DNA of 64,000 nt from Chrysophaeum taylorii (Eukaryota; Sar; Pelagophyceae; Pelagomonadales; Pelagomonadaceae). This document shows positions 33,505 through 43,772 of the stretch, one piece after another. How positions within the stretch are numbered: position 1 is the first letter of the stretch; each line of letters opens with the position of its first letter. The stretch is from contig JAQMWT010000066.1 of NCBI GenBank assembly GCA_029834535.1, positions 1 to 64,000 of the forward strand, given 5' to 3'. The translations under genes were made by a program, and so were the position numbers. Under the pieces are notes generated by a model, which was given only the letters and a program-made list of their open reading frames with translations, searched no databases and was not told the origin of the DNA.

Positions 33505-34497
33505 ATGTCGTCGTCGTCGTCGTCTAAAAAGAGCGCGTCGCCGGCGGAAGGCGCGATCGACGAGGAGGCGGGGGCCTTGCTCGGCGACGCGAGCCCTACC
33601 CACCACCGCCGGAGCGACTCCTCGTCGCTCCCGTCGTCGCCGCCGCACCGGAGCGCGTCGGCGCTCCACGACACCACCACCACCACCACCAACGGCGAGC
33701 TCAAGAATGTTCCCTTCAAAACCTTTGGAATCCTCGTCTGCGTCTACGTCGCCCCGCTGGCCTACGCGCTCGGCGCCGAGGGCGTCTACCACCACAAGAG
33801 CTCTGGCAGGCCGCTTCCGGCATACCTCAGCACGACCCCGAGCTTGGGGGCGATATGCTTGTGGCTTTTGCTCAACGCGGCCTCGTATTGCGTCCAGCGA
33901 CGCCTCGCCTGTACCCTCGGGTGGAAAATGCACGAAAAAATGTCAGCGACGCACAAGGAAGACCTCTTCCGTATGGCTTACCTCAGCGGCCTCTTCTGCT
34001 TCGCCGGCCGCGTCGGCGCGAGACTCGATTCCCACCCCTTGGATTTTTCGCTCCTCCTCGTCCTCTACGTTTTCGCTTTTGGCCTCCTCTTCGAGATGGT
34101 TCGACACTGTAACATCGAGTTCACGAGGGACTGCGTCAAGAACTCATACACCCTCGGTTTCGCCTGCTTCGTCGTCGTCGTCCTCGCCGCCCTCGCCGTT
34201 AACCACTTCTCCCTCGTCGTCGCCCTCGCCGGCGACGAACTCCTCGCGACCCTCGGCTTGTGCGCCCTCGTCCTCGCCCTCCACGCGCTTCTCTCCGCCG
34301 CGCCCGGCCGCTCCTCGGCGCACTGGCACCACTGGTGGACCGGCGCCCTCGGGGCCTTATTCTGCCCTTTCGACTCGCTCGCATCCAAAATCGCCCAAGC
34401 CATGCTCCTCGGCATCTACCTCCACGGCGCCGCCCTCTTTGGCGTCGAGCCCTGCTTCACGCCCGACGACCCGCTCATCCCCACCGAGCGGACTTAA
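33505..34497 (+). CDS. Polytopic membrane protein with HWHHWW motif, function unknown
   Basis: Single exon, 330 residues. A Ser-rich, probably cytosolic N-terminus of about 70 residues is followed by about seven or eight hydrophobic segments. The second half has HWHHWWTGALGALFCPF, a helix, then GIYLHGAALFGV. This is the pattern of an uncharacterised protist/algal membrane family with a conserved histidine cluster (HxHHW ... GIYxxG). I know no biochemical role; the histidines could bind metal or haem, which is a guess. A TGT/CGT-rich Ser run at the start reflects TCG repeats. Confidence 0.7.
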   Translation: MSSSSSSKKSASPAEGAIDEEAGALLGDASPTHHRRSDSSSLPSSPPHRSASALHDTTTTTTNGELKNVPFKTFGILVCVYVAPLAYALGAEGVYHHKSSGRPLPAYLSTTPSLGAICLWLLLNAASYCVQRRLACTLGWKMHEKMSATHKEDLFRMAYLSGLFCFAGRVGARLDSHPLDFSLLLVLYVFAFGLLFEMVRHCNIEFTRDCVKNSYTLGFACFVVVVLAALAVNHFSLVVALAGDELLATLGLCALVLALHALLSAAPGRSSAHWHHWWTGALGALFCPFDSLASKIAQAMLLGIYLHGAALFGVEPCFTPDDPLIPTERT

Positions 34498-34747
34498 AAA
34501 AAAAGCGAGCAAGACCGACCGACCGACCGAACTCCAAAGGTACAAGAAGCAAGGTCGCGCGTTCGCGCCACCTTTTTGATATCGTCGTTGTTCTTTGTTG
34601 TTGTCGCTGCTCCCAAACTACTAAATTTGGGGAGAAGCTACAGGAGGAGGATGGCCCTTGCTTCGGACTTGTTGTTTTAATTCTCAACGACCTTCCCCTA
34701 GGTACAGCAGACTCCGTTCGTTCGCTCGTTCGTTCGTTCGACTCCCC
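34498..34747. other. 3' intergenic between convergent genes, small repeats
   Basis: GACC repeats near 34516-34530 and (TTCG)n at about 34718-34740. No gene seen. Confidence 0.6.
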
Positions 34748-35644
34748 CTAAAGTTCGGCGAGGCGATTGATTTCGTCGATCGCCGCCCGCAAAGCCTGCG
34801 GGCTCAGGTGGAGAGCGTAGAGCTTCTTCCCGCCCGGCACCTTCGCAGGGAGCGGGACGACGTCGCTCGCCTTGGCCGCGAAGCATTCGTCATCAAAGTC
34901 GTCGCACTCGAGGGGGGCGGCGGCCGTGGGCTTTTTCGTTGATGCCGCGGCGGAAGCCCCCCCAGCGACGACCACCACCACAAAGCCAACGATCGCGTCG
35001 TCGAACTGCGCCATATCTTTGCGAAGACACCGATAGGCAGCGGCCAGGACACGCGGCGGAACGTTGACGAACTTGCCGCGCAACACGAGCGCGTGCTCTC
35101 GCTCCGACGACGCGTTTGCTGCTTCGAGCGAAGCGACCTGCGTGACGATTGGCCCTCTGCCAACCAACCACAAACGACGTCGTACCGAGGTGGGGGGGGC
35201 GGCCTGCGCGAGAGTTTGCCTCGCCGCATCCACGCCCGCATTGGCACCGACAGCGTAGTGCTGCAACCGCACGATGGCAGCCAGGGCCACGACGTCGTCC
35301 GCGTCCGAGCCAGCCGAGACGACAGTCCCGACAGAAGCTGGGTCGCGCGCCGCGATGTCCGCCAGCGCGTCGCACGCTCGCACGCTCCCGCGGACCAAGC
35401 CAAGCGCACCACTCGTGCGCAACAAGCCGCGGATCGACTCGAAGTGCCGGTCTTGCGGATCGTCAAACTCGAACGTTACCTGCGACCGCACCGCTTTTCG
35501 CCTAGGCTAACAACGACGCACCTCTTCCGTTTCTTCCTCCATCACGCGGTCGAGCCGCATCGCCTCATCATCATCATCCTCATCCTCCTCGTCGTCGTCG
35601 TCGTCGTCCATCGTATCCTCGAGTCTTCCGCGCTTGGACGCCAT
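34748..35644 (-). CDS. BCCIP: BCCIP/Bcp1 family protein
   Basis: Exons 35644-35522 and 35479-34748 are separated by a 42-nt phase-0 intron (GTGCGT...TCGCAG), giving 284 residues. Exon 1 codes a basic start (MASKRGRLED) and a long Asp/Glu run, as in yeast Bcp1 and human BCCIP. The junction gives VTFEFDDPQDRHF, the family's opening motif, followed by GTVVSAGSDADDV and the C-terminal FVNVPPRVLAAAY. In yeast Bcp1 is the chaperone of ribosomal protein uL14 (Rpl23) and supports nuclear export. Animal BCCIP also binds BRCA2 and p21. Length fits the family. The role in this organism is inferred. Confidence 0.9.
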
Positions 35645-37073
35645 CTGAATGATGCTAACTAGGGTAAAGGCGACGGGCGGACGGGTCACAATTCCCCTTG
35701 TTAAAAAGCGTCGTCTCGCTGGCGCCTCTTGCTGCAATTGCTCGTGGAGCGCGGAAGAAGAGATTGAGTTAAAGGATGCACTCGTGTCGCTGTGGCCTGC
35801 GGCGTGATCGCGACGGCGAGAACTCCGGGATTTGAATATCGCTTCTTGGAACCGCATCTCGCAGAAGTTGTTTTCCGTTCGCACTCTGAAATTATGCGGG
35901 ACATGGCACGACGGCGACGCATCTCGTCTACAGTGCCTCGTGTTCCGCCGGGTTGCCATCCGTTCCCTACAAGTCAGTGCCCATTTTTTTGATGCACCCT
36001 CGGCCAGGTTACGCTGCAACGCGAACATCAAGATCCGCGTCGCGACCCACTACCCCATGATTAGCTCATACAACACTCTCGTGTCGTGAATCGAGCCCCT
36101 CGCGGTTGGAAGGAGCAACCCAGGGACAGAGCGTGCGCAACGCAGCGACCGTAGTAGTAACTGTTGCGCAACGTGCGGACGAGGCGGTATTGTGTCACTG
36201 AATGATTATCCTTATAGCTATTTCGTAGACAAGATCGTTACAGCTGTCCCTGGTCTTCACGCGACGCTCAACGATCGACTGGGCGGAGCGACGTTGAAGC
36301 ACGTTCTCCGGCCACGATCTCAATTGCACGTGAACCGTAGTCGAGCACATCGGAGCTTGTCGTACTTCGACATGATGGCGTGCTTGGAATCGGCGCCCGA
36401 GTGAGATTTGACCGTTAGCGAGGCGTTTATGAACACTCGTAGAGTGTTCGAAGAACGCATCGGCCGTCTGCGACTGGCGGCAATGCTTAAGGCACAATAT
36501 GCTATTACCCCGTCGACGATTAAATAGCGAACACGATTCCTACCCGTAAGCATCTGGGATTCGGAACATTCCGCGTCAATTGGAAGACTTGACGACGCAC
36601 TGTGGAAGCTACCGGATCCGCCGAGAAGTACCTGGGCCCCGACATTGGGCGAAGAATGACTCCAGAGCAGAGGTGGGACTCGTGCAAGACGCGACGCAAA
36701 CCTCGGGAAATGCGCCTTGTTTCCGGTGTGCTTGTCTCGTTCGTCAATTGTCTCTCCGGGCCGTGTGTGTCAAGAGGTCGATAGATTTCTTGTTCGACAG
36801 CAGTCAAGCCACCAATGCCTGGGTGAAACGTTCTCGGGAATGATTGGTGCCGTTCATAATAAAACCGTTCCACAATCGCTCGTGCTTGGATTTTGCTCGT
36901 AAGGTATCTCGACAACACTGAACGCCACTTGGGCTCGTCGACAACTCGCTCGAGCGCGCGTTGGGTTTATCCCAAAAGAAATGGAGAAAAAAACAGGATT
37001 TTGCAATCAATGAGTTGTGTTATAAACTCGTGGCCAACAGCACTTCTCGCTATGCTCGCGAGGCGACGACCTG
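35645..37073. other. Gene-poor stretch, no recognisable gene
   Basis: Lower GC than the flanking genes. Short open frames on both strands (for example 36195-36497 minus and 36520-36918 minus) show no family features, and no short-intron model joins them. It may hold decayed mobile DNA. Confidence 0.4.
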
Positions 37074-37400
37074 TTGTTGATGCCATTTTACGAGGCTTTC
37101 TTGACAAAAAGCATTCCCATCGTGTGGTCCTACTCCGACAGCTTCCGATCGCTCGAGGAGGCGGGTCTCGACTACGAATACTACGCGGTTGACGACGTTG
37201 ACGACGTAGCCTTCGAGGTTCGGCAGTACCTGAGACAAAGGCCACGAACGGTAATGGTGCAGCACGCCCATAATAGGGCTCCGATATATCTGAGACGACA
37301 TCTGGGAGGTTCCGAAAGCGGAGGCGTGCCGTTTGGGGGAGAGGGCATCAAACGCAGGGAGCCGAAGGACATCAGGGGCTTCTGGCACACCTCGATAGGG
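37074..37400 (+). CDS. Unrecognised, protein-like open frame
   Basis: The frame reads MLMPFYEAFLTKSIPIVW and then a helical acidic segment (AVDDVDDVAFEVRQYLRQRP), which looks like real protein. After about residue 100 it becomes basic and proline/serine-rich, typical of chance frames in GC-rich DNA. No upstream exon or family could be identified. It may be a gene fragment. Confidence 0.3.
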
Positions 37401-38139
37401 CTGGCTACATTGAGTTGCATCATCTTCTTGGGGTCGACCTGTCGCTATGACGGTGCGTCGTTATTGCGCTTCACTCAGTGCTCCGGTCTCACGCCTGCGC
37501 AGCGTCTTGAAAGTTGCGCGGCGTCATTGTCCGTAGCTGCGACTCCCTTGTGGATTTCAGCAGCAACCGTGCGCGCCAATCTCCCCAACTCGAATAGTGT
37601 ACCCTTGCACGCTGGATTCGTCTCCGTCATCATCTCCATTCAACACCGTCGCCTCCGTCCTCCCGTTGCGCCTCCCACACTCGGGCTACAAAGTCACGGA
37701 GTTCAGCGGGACCGCAGGGCGGAGTGGTGCGCCGAAACGGCGAGTGGAGCGCAACGCGACCGGATTGTTATTCAGACGAAGAAGAAGACGGCGGCTGCGA
37801 GTGGAGCGTTATCGGTCGCAGTCCAGTCCCAGCATCGGTACCATGGCCGCGACCTGGCTTGCGTTGTGATTGGCTTGTTCGGCGCCTTAAATATTGCTCC
37901 TTCTGCGCAACAGCGGAAGCGCGCCCCAACACCCACATACTGGAGGCCAAGCAACATTCGGCGGTCGCGCTCGGGATACAGTTAGAATGTGCTGCGAAGG
38001 CGTCGTGTCTGCACGGCTGCCTTATTAGCCTCTTCAATTGTGCGGGCTCCTTTGCGCAAGCGGCCAGAGCTTCGTCCGCACGCAAGAGTTTTCTACTGCG
38101 CCAATCTCTTTGAGGGTTTGGGTTGTCGCGCACAAGATC

Positions 38140-39559
38140 ATGATGATGCTTCGAGACGGCTTATTAGTTGTCGCGCTTAGTTGGCAATGTGGGGCACGGC
38201 ACGAATACGACAGGAGACAGAGTGAGCAGCCAGAGCCTGAGGAAATCATCGTGAGCCGCGAGCTGTACCTGAACGTGACTGATGTCGCCATGGTGCGTGT
38301 GACGGCAAATGATGCCATGAGGTGCTACGCAGGCTGATGCGCGAATGTACTGGGAACGAGTCGACACGCGCTGCACGGCGCGCGTCACGGAGGCGTGGTG
38401 AGTTGCGGGGTCTTCGTCGTTGAGTGGGTCGCGCAGGCCGGCGCACATCCAGCTGTCGTCGTTGTCGTCGTCGTCGGACAAGTCGGTGCCGCGCCTGTGC
38501 CGAGTCACGCTGGTGCTTGGTAGTCAAAATAGAAACGAGGTCGCACGTATCGACCAGGACACGGGTGAAACGGGTGTCGTGGTGGACTCGAGGCGAATGG
38601 CAGTCATGATGATGGTGGATAGCGTGGCGTACTTGAAGCTACCGGGCAACTGGCTAGCGTTCCTCAACAAGGCGGCTTACTGCCGGGCGACGCGGCGGCG
38701 CTTCTTCCTGTGGGTCGGCACGTTGCCCAAGGCTGACCTCGACGCGCGGCACCCCGTGCCTTGGATGCGGTGCGTCGAGAAGCCGGGCAACACGCTCAAC
38801 ATCCACAAGGCTATCGCGTTCCTCGCGTTGTTCGCGTCGCAGCGGAACCTCAGCCGCTCGGGGGTTCTCTACCTCGACGCCGACGCCTGGTTCTCCGACC
38901 TCGCGTTTCGACAGACCGTCCATCCCGAAGAGTACTTCCTCGAGTCTCGCGCTTTCATCTACGGCAATCAAAACAAGTTCGGCGGACCGAAGATACCCAT
39001 GAACGGCGGGATACTCGCCGTGCGGGATTCACCGAGCGCGCGACGCTTCCTCGCGCTTTGGTGGTGGTCGCGCTGCGGCAAGCACGACCAGCTCCCTCTT
39101 TGGGCCACAATGTTCGCCACTTTTTCGGCAGCAGCTCCTCTCGCCAATTTTGCGGTCGATGCCACCCTCTTCGCCAAATATAGCAACGCGCACAACGAGG
39201 CGATCCGCAGCCTCGCGGCCGCCGCCCCCCGGCTCCGCGAAAATCTGCGCGATGACGCCTTCGACGGCGGCAATTTCGCGAAGACGGGTGTCCTTGACCG
39301 ACCCCTCAATCTCCCGGGAGGCGTGCTCGTCTTACCCACAGCGCCTATTGATCGCCCCTTGCTTGGTGCTGCCCCGCGCCTACCAGCGCTCCGCTCCGAC
39401 GTCAATGCGAGCGCCCAAACATTATGCTGCCATACGCGCGCCCGCATCAACCAGGGCGACGGCCAGTGCCGCGGCAAGGACGTGTGTGCCCACCACAAGT
39501 GTGCGCCCTTTCTGTCCGACCATAGAGCTCGCCGTGTGCTTAATAACGACTCGCGGTGA
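38140..39559 (+). CDS. GT-A-fold glycosyltransferase, three exons (paralogue 1)
   Basis: Exons 38140-38292, 38333-38397 and 38437-39559 are joined by introns of 40 and 39 nt (GTGCGT...CGCAG and GTGAGT...CGCAG). The second splits a TGG codon. The product is 446 residues. The N-terminus MMMLRDGLLVVALSW is a short signal or anchor. Catalytic hallmarks are the DXD motif in VLYLDADAWF, which binds metal and nucleotide sugar, and MNGGILAVRDSPSARRF, the acceptor-side loop of this fold. The C-terminal cysteines (CCHTRARINQGDGQC) fit a secretory protein. Donor and acceptor sugars cannot be told. A related gene lies at 40182, so the pair probably arose by tandem duplication. Confidence 0.82.
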
Positions 39560-39584
39560 TGATAGAGAAATCAGATTCCGTGGT

Positions 39585-39825
39585 TTTTAATGTCGGCTGC
39601 GAAGAGGAGGGGTGTGTGGTCGTTGAGGGTTGGCTTCGGTGGGCGGGTTGCGTGGGGACGTGAAGTGTTGCCTGGGAAGTGCAAATGCCCCGTTTAGGGG
39701 TCTGGGGGATTGTAGGGGGACGCGAGGGTTGCCTGAAAGGCGGAGGTATCCTGGGCCTAGCCGGGGGCATCGCCGAGTCGCGCGGCGGGCGCAGAGAGGA
39801 CGGACCTCGCCCGTAGATTCTGTGG
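39585..39825 (+). repeat. Diverged copy of the repeat found at 6173-6670
   Basis: It starts TAATGTCGGCTGCGAAGAGG, comparable to TAAATGTCGACTGCTAAGAG. It then runs through GGGTTGCCTGAAAGGCGGAG (against GATGTGCCTGACGGGCGGAG) to GGGGGCATCGCCGAG and CGCAGAGAGGACGG. The order of blocks is preserved over about 240 bp. It lies between the two glycosyltransferase genes. Positions 39826-40181 after it are C-rich, with no gene. Confidence 0.75.
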
Positions 39826-40181
39826 TTTTATTTATCTCGTGTACATGTGTGGGTGTGGGGAGTAGAATACTAACTCTTCCGGCGAAACACATCTCGATTT
39901 AAAGCACGTTTTGTATTTCTGGCAGGTTGACATTCACCCCCCTCACGACCCCGCTCGCACCCCCGCTCTAAGCAGTCAGTCGATTTTTACCCCCCACCCC
40001 TTTCCGGCATCTTTCACGTCTCCACATGCGCCCGCACCCCTGCTCGCACACCCCTCGCAGTCAACTTAACCACCCCCCCCCACTACACCTGAACCTTACA
40101 CCTTCGCCTTTTCCCGAAACTCTCCAGACGAAGAGCCCCCTTCGGCGTTTTGAGTGGCAACACAACCAACGGAACGCCACA

Positions 40182-41284
40182 ATGGTGCGGTGGGGGCTGT
40201 TCGCAGCCGCGATGGCCTCGGCACGACAGTACATCGGGTCTCCAAACGATGCGAGCGTGACGTACGACGCGGACGACGACAGCACGGCGCTGGCCAAGCT
40301 CCAACGACATCGACGGCCGCGGGCGCCGGTGGGCGTCGTGAGTGCGTTGTGGGGGTTCTCTTGGGTGAGCCAGCGCAGGTGTACGGCGTGAGCGGGCGGG
40401 ACTACGTAGTGCGTGCGATGTTGAGCGCACAGTACCTCGCAACGCGCGACGTCCACTTTTTCGTTGGGTCGGAGCGCGAGCGTTCGGCGTGCGAGAGAGC
40501 CTCGAATCGAGTCTCCGCGAACTCTTCGTATTGGATGTGCGAGGACGCGACGACGACGAGGACCTTCGAGCTCGCCGCCGGTGGCGTGTGCTCGACGACG
40601 CTTGGCAATTCGGAGCTGTCGCGGTTCAGCTTCTCCCGCGTCGTGAAAATAGTGGCAATTATCGAAGCTCCGTTCCCGCTCGCGGTCTTCGTGGACTCGG
40701 ACGCCGTGCCGTGCGTGCCTCTCGCAGAGCTGCGCGAGATGCTCGAGACGAACGGCGTCCCCGCCAGTCCGCGGTCGCGGCTCGGGCTGCTCGAACATTA
40801 CGACGCTCTGATCGCGATGGCGCGCCACGCCGTCAAGAAGGACACCAAGAAGAGCCTCCGCCAAGTCGGGAGACCCCCGGCCTTTGGGACCCTCAACAGC
40901 GGGGTGATTGTGTACCGCAACGACCGACCCCGAGTCCACTCGCTCTTGCGCCACTGGCTCCGGCGCTACTGCTCGCACGACCACCCGTCCTACCGCGACG
41001 TCGCCGCCCTCGGTATCATGGACCAGCCCGACCTCATGCTCGCGCTCTACGATGCCGTCGCCTCGCCCGAGGGTTTTCGCCTCTACGTCGCTGGGCCGCA
41101 CTGGAACATGAAAAAGTGGCGGGACGAGTACTTCACCTCCATCGGTCAAGACTGCTGTCCCGAGGGGGTCGGGATTCTGGTCGACCACGGGTGCCGCCTC
41201 AACAAAACTCAGCGGCTCGCCTTCTCGGCGCTGCGCCGCGCCACCAACGCATCGAGCGTCAGATGGACCGCCGACCGTCGGTAG
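40182..41284 (+). CDS. GT-A-fold glycosyltransferase, two exons (paralogue 2)
   Basis: Exons 40182-40337 and 40379-41284, with a 41-nt phase-0 intron (GTGAGT...CGCAG), give 353 residues. MVRWGLFAAAMASARQ resembles a signal peptide. The metal-binding DXD is in AVFVDSDAVPC. It is followed by NSGVIVYRND and a W-rich helix, then GPHWNMKKWRDEYF. The layout (DXD, NSG/NGG loop, HW) parallels the gene at 38140, though overall identity is low. It probably works in the Golgi or ER; the substrate is unknown. Confidence 0.82.
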
Positions 41285-41370
41285 GGCTGGCTCTGGACCC
41301 CCCCAACGGTCCAAACAAAAAATGACGATGGCGGTGGTGTGAGCTTGCTACGCTACGAATAAACAAGCGG

Positions 41371-41877
41371 ATGGAGGTCGAGGCGACGAAGAAGCGGGGA
41401 CTCGAGGACGCGGCGAGTGGCGAAGATGCGTCGAAAGCGCGAAAGCGCGAGGTCGAGGCCAAGACGCAGCGGTGGCGGACGTCGCGGATGGTTGAGGACT
41501 ACGTCACCCTTGCGAGCGACCTCATGGTGCCCAACGTCAAGTTCGGGCGTTACGGGTTCGCGCCCGAGTTCGGCGAGTTTCCCGTCGAAAGGCCCACGCT
41601 CCTCGGGGTTCTCATGAGTCCGTGCCGGCGGCCGACGGTCTTCGAAAACTGGAATCCGCGGGAAATTGCTGTCTTCGAGGGCGCGATCGCGCTCTACGGA
41701 AAGGATTTTCGCACGATCCAGCGCTTCGTGCAGACCAAGAACACCAAGGAGATAATCGAGTTTTACTACCTCTGGAAGATGAGCTCGCACTACGCCGAGT
41801 GGAAGAGAAACTTTGTACCGGAGTTCCCGAGCCCCTACGGCCACGATAACCACGCCTCCTCCTCCTCGCGACGTTGA
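41371..41877 (+). CDS. SANT-domain protein
   Basis: Single exon, 168 residues. The C-terminal half is a SANT domain of the MTA/CoREST kind: NWNPREIAVFEGAIALYGKD, then FRTIQRFVQTKNTKEIIEFY and YLWKMSSHYAEWK. The pattern 'KNTKEIIEFYYLWK' is characteristic of SANT domains that follow ELM2 in histone deacetylase complexes. No ELM2 domain is present. A basic N-terminus (KARKREVEAK) may be a nuclear signal. A class I HDAC gene lies in the same window at 58106, but partnership is only a possibility. Confidence 0.85.
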   Translation: MEVEATKKRGLEDAASGEDASKARKREVEAKTQRWRTSRMVEDYVTLASDLMVPNVKFGRYGFAPEFGEFPVERPTLLGVLMSPCRRPTVFENWNPREIAVFEGAIALYGKDFRTIQRFVQTKNTKEIIEFYYLWKMSSHYAEWKRNFVPEFPSPYGHDNHASSSSRR

Positions 41878-42258
41878 GCCTTCTGTCGTCTCTATTGCTG
41901 CTCTCTTTCACCGAACGACGACCACGACCATAACTATCCTATGAACGAGGCGAGGTCCCTGTCACGCATACTATACAGCGCTCCCAACCAGCTCGTCGAC
42001 GACAACAACGATATAACCGGGACGTCGGCGTGTAATAAATATCTAATACGACGACGACGACGACGACGAAGAATAATGAGCCTCCGAGCTGCCGCACGGT
42101 CGCGTGAGCGTCTGCGCAATAGGGGCCTTGCGAGGGACGCGAACGTGGCGAGCGTGGAGCAACCCTCTCGCCTCCATCTCAGGGTCGCACGTTTGAGCGC
42201 ATGGAGAAGACAACGGCGATGACGAGGACGGCGAGCGCCTGCAGGAAACGATGACGAT
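41878..42258. other. Intergenic with (CGA)n repeat
   Basis: A (CGA)n/(GAC)n tract lies at about 42047-42070. It holds the 3' ends of two convergent genes. No gene seen. Confidence 0.6.
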
Positions 42259-43347
42259 CTAAGCCACTTGCGGACATACGGCGAAGGTGACCAAGCCCGG
42301 GTTTTTTTCAGTGGAGGCGTGGTACTTCTTCTTCTGGTCTTCGTCGGCCGCGTTGGTGGCGGCGGCGTTCGAGAGACCGAGGGTATCGATAATGGCAAGC
42401 GTCGACTTTTCGAGATTGAGGGTGTAAAAGTGGAGGCCCGGGGCGTTCACGGCGCGGAGTTGGTTGCACATGTCGACGCCGTAGGAGATCCCAAAGGCCT
42501 TGAGGGCCGCGTCGTCGCCGGCGAGCTCTTCGACCTTGGCCGCGAGGGCCGGCGGCACGCGCGTCTTGCAAAAGGCCGTCATCTTTTTGAATCCTGCGGC
42601 GGCTTGGAGCAACATGATGCCCGGGACGACGGGGCACATGATGCCGGTCTGGCGGCAGGCTTGAACGAACGCGGCGTACGTGCCGACGTCGAAGAACATT
42701 TGGGTTATAACGACGTCGGCGCCCGCGTCCACCTTGGCCTTGAGGTAGGCGAGCTCGGCCTCGAACTGCTCGTCGCGGCACACAAAGACCTTGCCGTCGT
42801 CCGTGACTCTACACCGCGCCTTCTCGCTCTCCGAGAGCTCGCCGACGCTCTCGACCTCGACGATTACGTCGGGGTGACCCTCGGGATAGCCGGCCACCGA
42901 AAGGTTAAAGAAGTCGCCGTGCTCGGCGCGAATAAACCGGACGAGGTCGAGGGCACACGTGAATCCACCCTCGATCGCTTCCCACTTCTCCTGCCCAATG
43001 GGCGGATCGCCGCGGAGCGCGACGATGTTCCGGACGTCGGCCGCCTTGCACGCCTCGAGCGCTGACACGACGTCCTCCTTGGCCACGTTGGTGCACGTCA
43101 GGTGCATGTTTGGCTCCAACCCGAGCGCCTTCAATTTCAACGTCAGGTCCAACGTCAATGTCGACGTCGACCCACCGGCGCCCCACGTCATGTCCACAAA
43201 TAATGGTTCGGCGAACTCGCGCATCCTGTCGAATCGCGCCTCGAGGTTCGCCACGCCCTGCTCGGATCGCGGCGGAAAGTACTCGTACGAGATCCACTCC
43301 TCATTCTTCGCTGCCTTCTCCGCGATAAGCTCGGCGATCTTCGGCAT
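42259..43347 (-). CDS. MTHFR: Methylenetetrahydrofolate reductase, catalytic domain only
   Basis: Single exon, 362 residues. It reduces 5,10-methylene-THF to 5-methyl-THF with FAD, feeding methionine synthesis. Family motifs run in order: SYEYFPPRSEQG, FVDMTWGAGGST, HLTCTN, NIVALRGDPP, FNLSVAGYPEGHP, KVDAGADVVITQMFFD, CPVVPGIM, and near the end LHFYTLNLEKS. Most eukaryotic MTHFRs are about 600-650 residues, with a C-terminal S-adenosylmethionine-binding regulatory domain. This one ends soon after the barrel (AVCPQVA, stop), like bacterial MetF, though its barrel has the eukaryotic insert around KARCRVTDDGKVFVC. No downstream exon coding a regulatory domain was seen. Confidence 0.95.
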   Translation of the reverse strand: MPKIAELIAEKAAKNEEWISYEYFPPRSEQGVANLEARFDRMREFAEPLFVDMTWGAGGSTSTLTLDLTLKLKALGLEPNMHLTCTNVAKEDVVSALEACKAADVRNIVALRGDPPIGQEKWEAIEGGFTCALDLVRFIRAEHGDFFNLSVAGYPEGHPDVIVEVESVGELSESEKARCRVTDDGKVFVCRDEQFEAELAYLKAKVDAGADVVITQMFFDVGTYAAFVQACRQTGIMCPVVPGIMLLQAAAGFKKMTAFCKTRVPPALAAKVEELAGDDAALKAFGISYGVDMCNQLRAVNAPGLHFYTLNLEKSTLAIIDTLGLSNAAATNAADEDQKKKYHASTEKNPGLVTFAVCPQVA

Positions 43348-43772
43348 CCTCTGTCGTCACCACTTTCGAGCGAAATACAGCGTGTGATGATGATCTCTGA
43401 CGGGATATTCGGAAATCGGGGGGTTTTGATTTATTTAAGAGGGGGGTTGTCTAGTGAAGCGGAAAGCTATATGATGTTTCTTGCAAGATTCCAAAAATAC
43501 CTCCAATTTTAACGACGTTTGGGGATCCAGGGGGAGGGGATCGGATTCTTCAAATAATATTGTCGGTTGGAGACGTCCGTCCCCGAGCTTGGGACGTCGA
43601 CGAGTACTCCCTCCGGCAAGAGTGATGATAATCGCACGCACGAGCACGACTCTTGGTATTGGGTGGGCGGGTGGTTCGTTGTTGCAACCGAGGTGAGTAG
43701 TCAGCGACACACGATGCCGCTCGCATGCTTGATGATCAATCACCCCATGCTTTGCCTGGAAATGGACGTATG
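43348..43772. other. Intergenic, no gene seen
   Basis: It holds the 5' side of MTHFR and the 3' end of the oxygenase gene. No repeat or RNA gene was recognised. Confidence 0.5.

Noticed and set aside
42259-43347. Bacterial contamination, because the MTHFR has bacterial length
   Set aside because: The barrel has the eukaryote-type insert, and codon use and GC match the intron-bearing neighbours.
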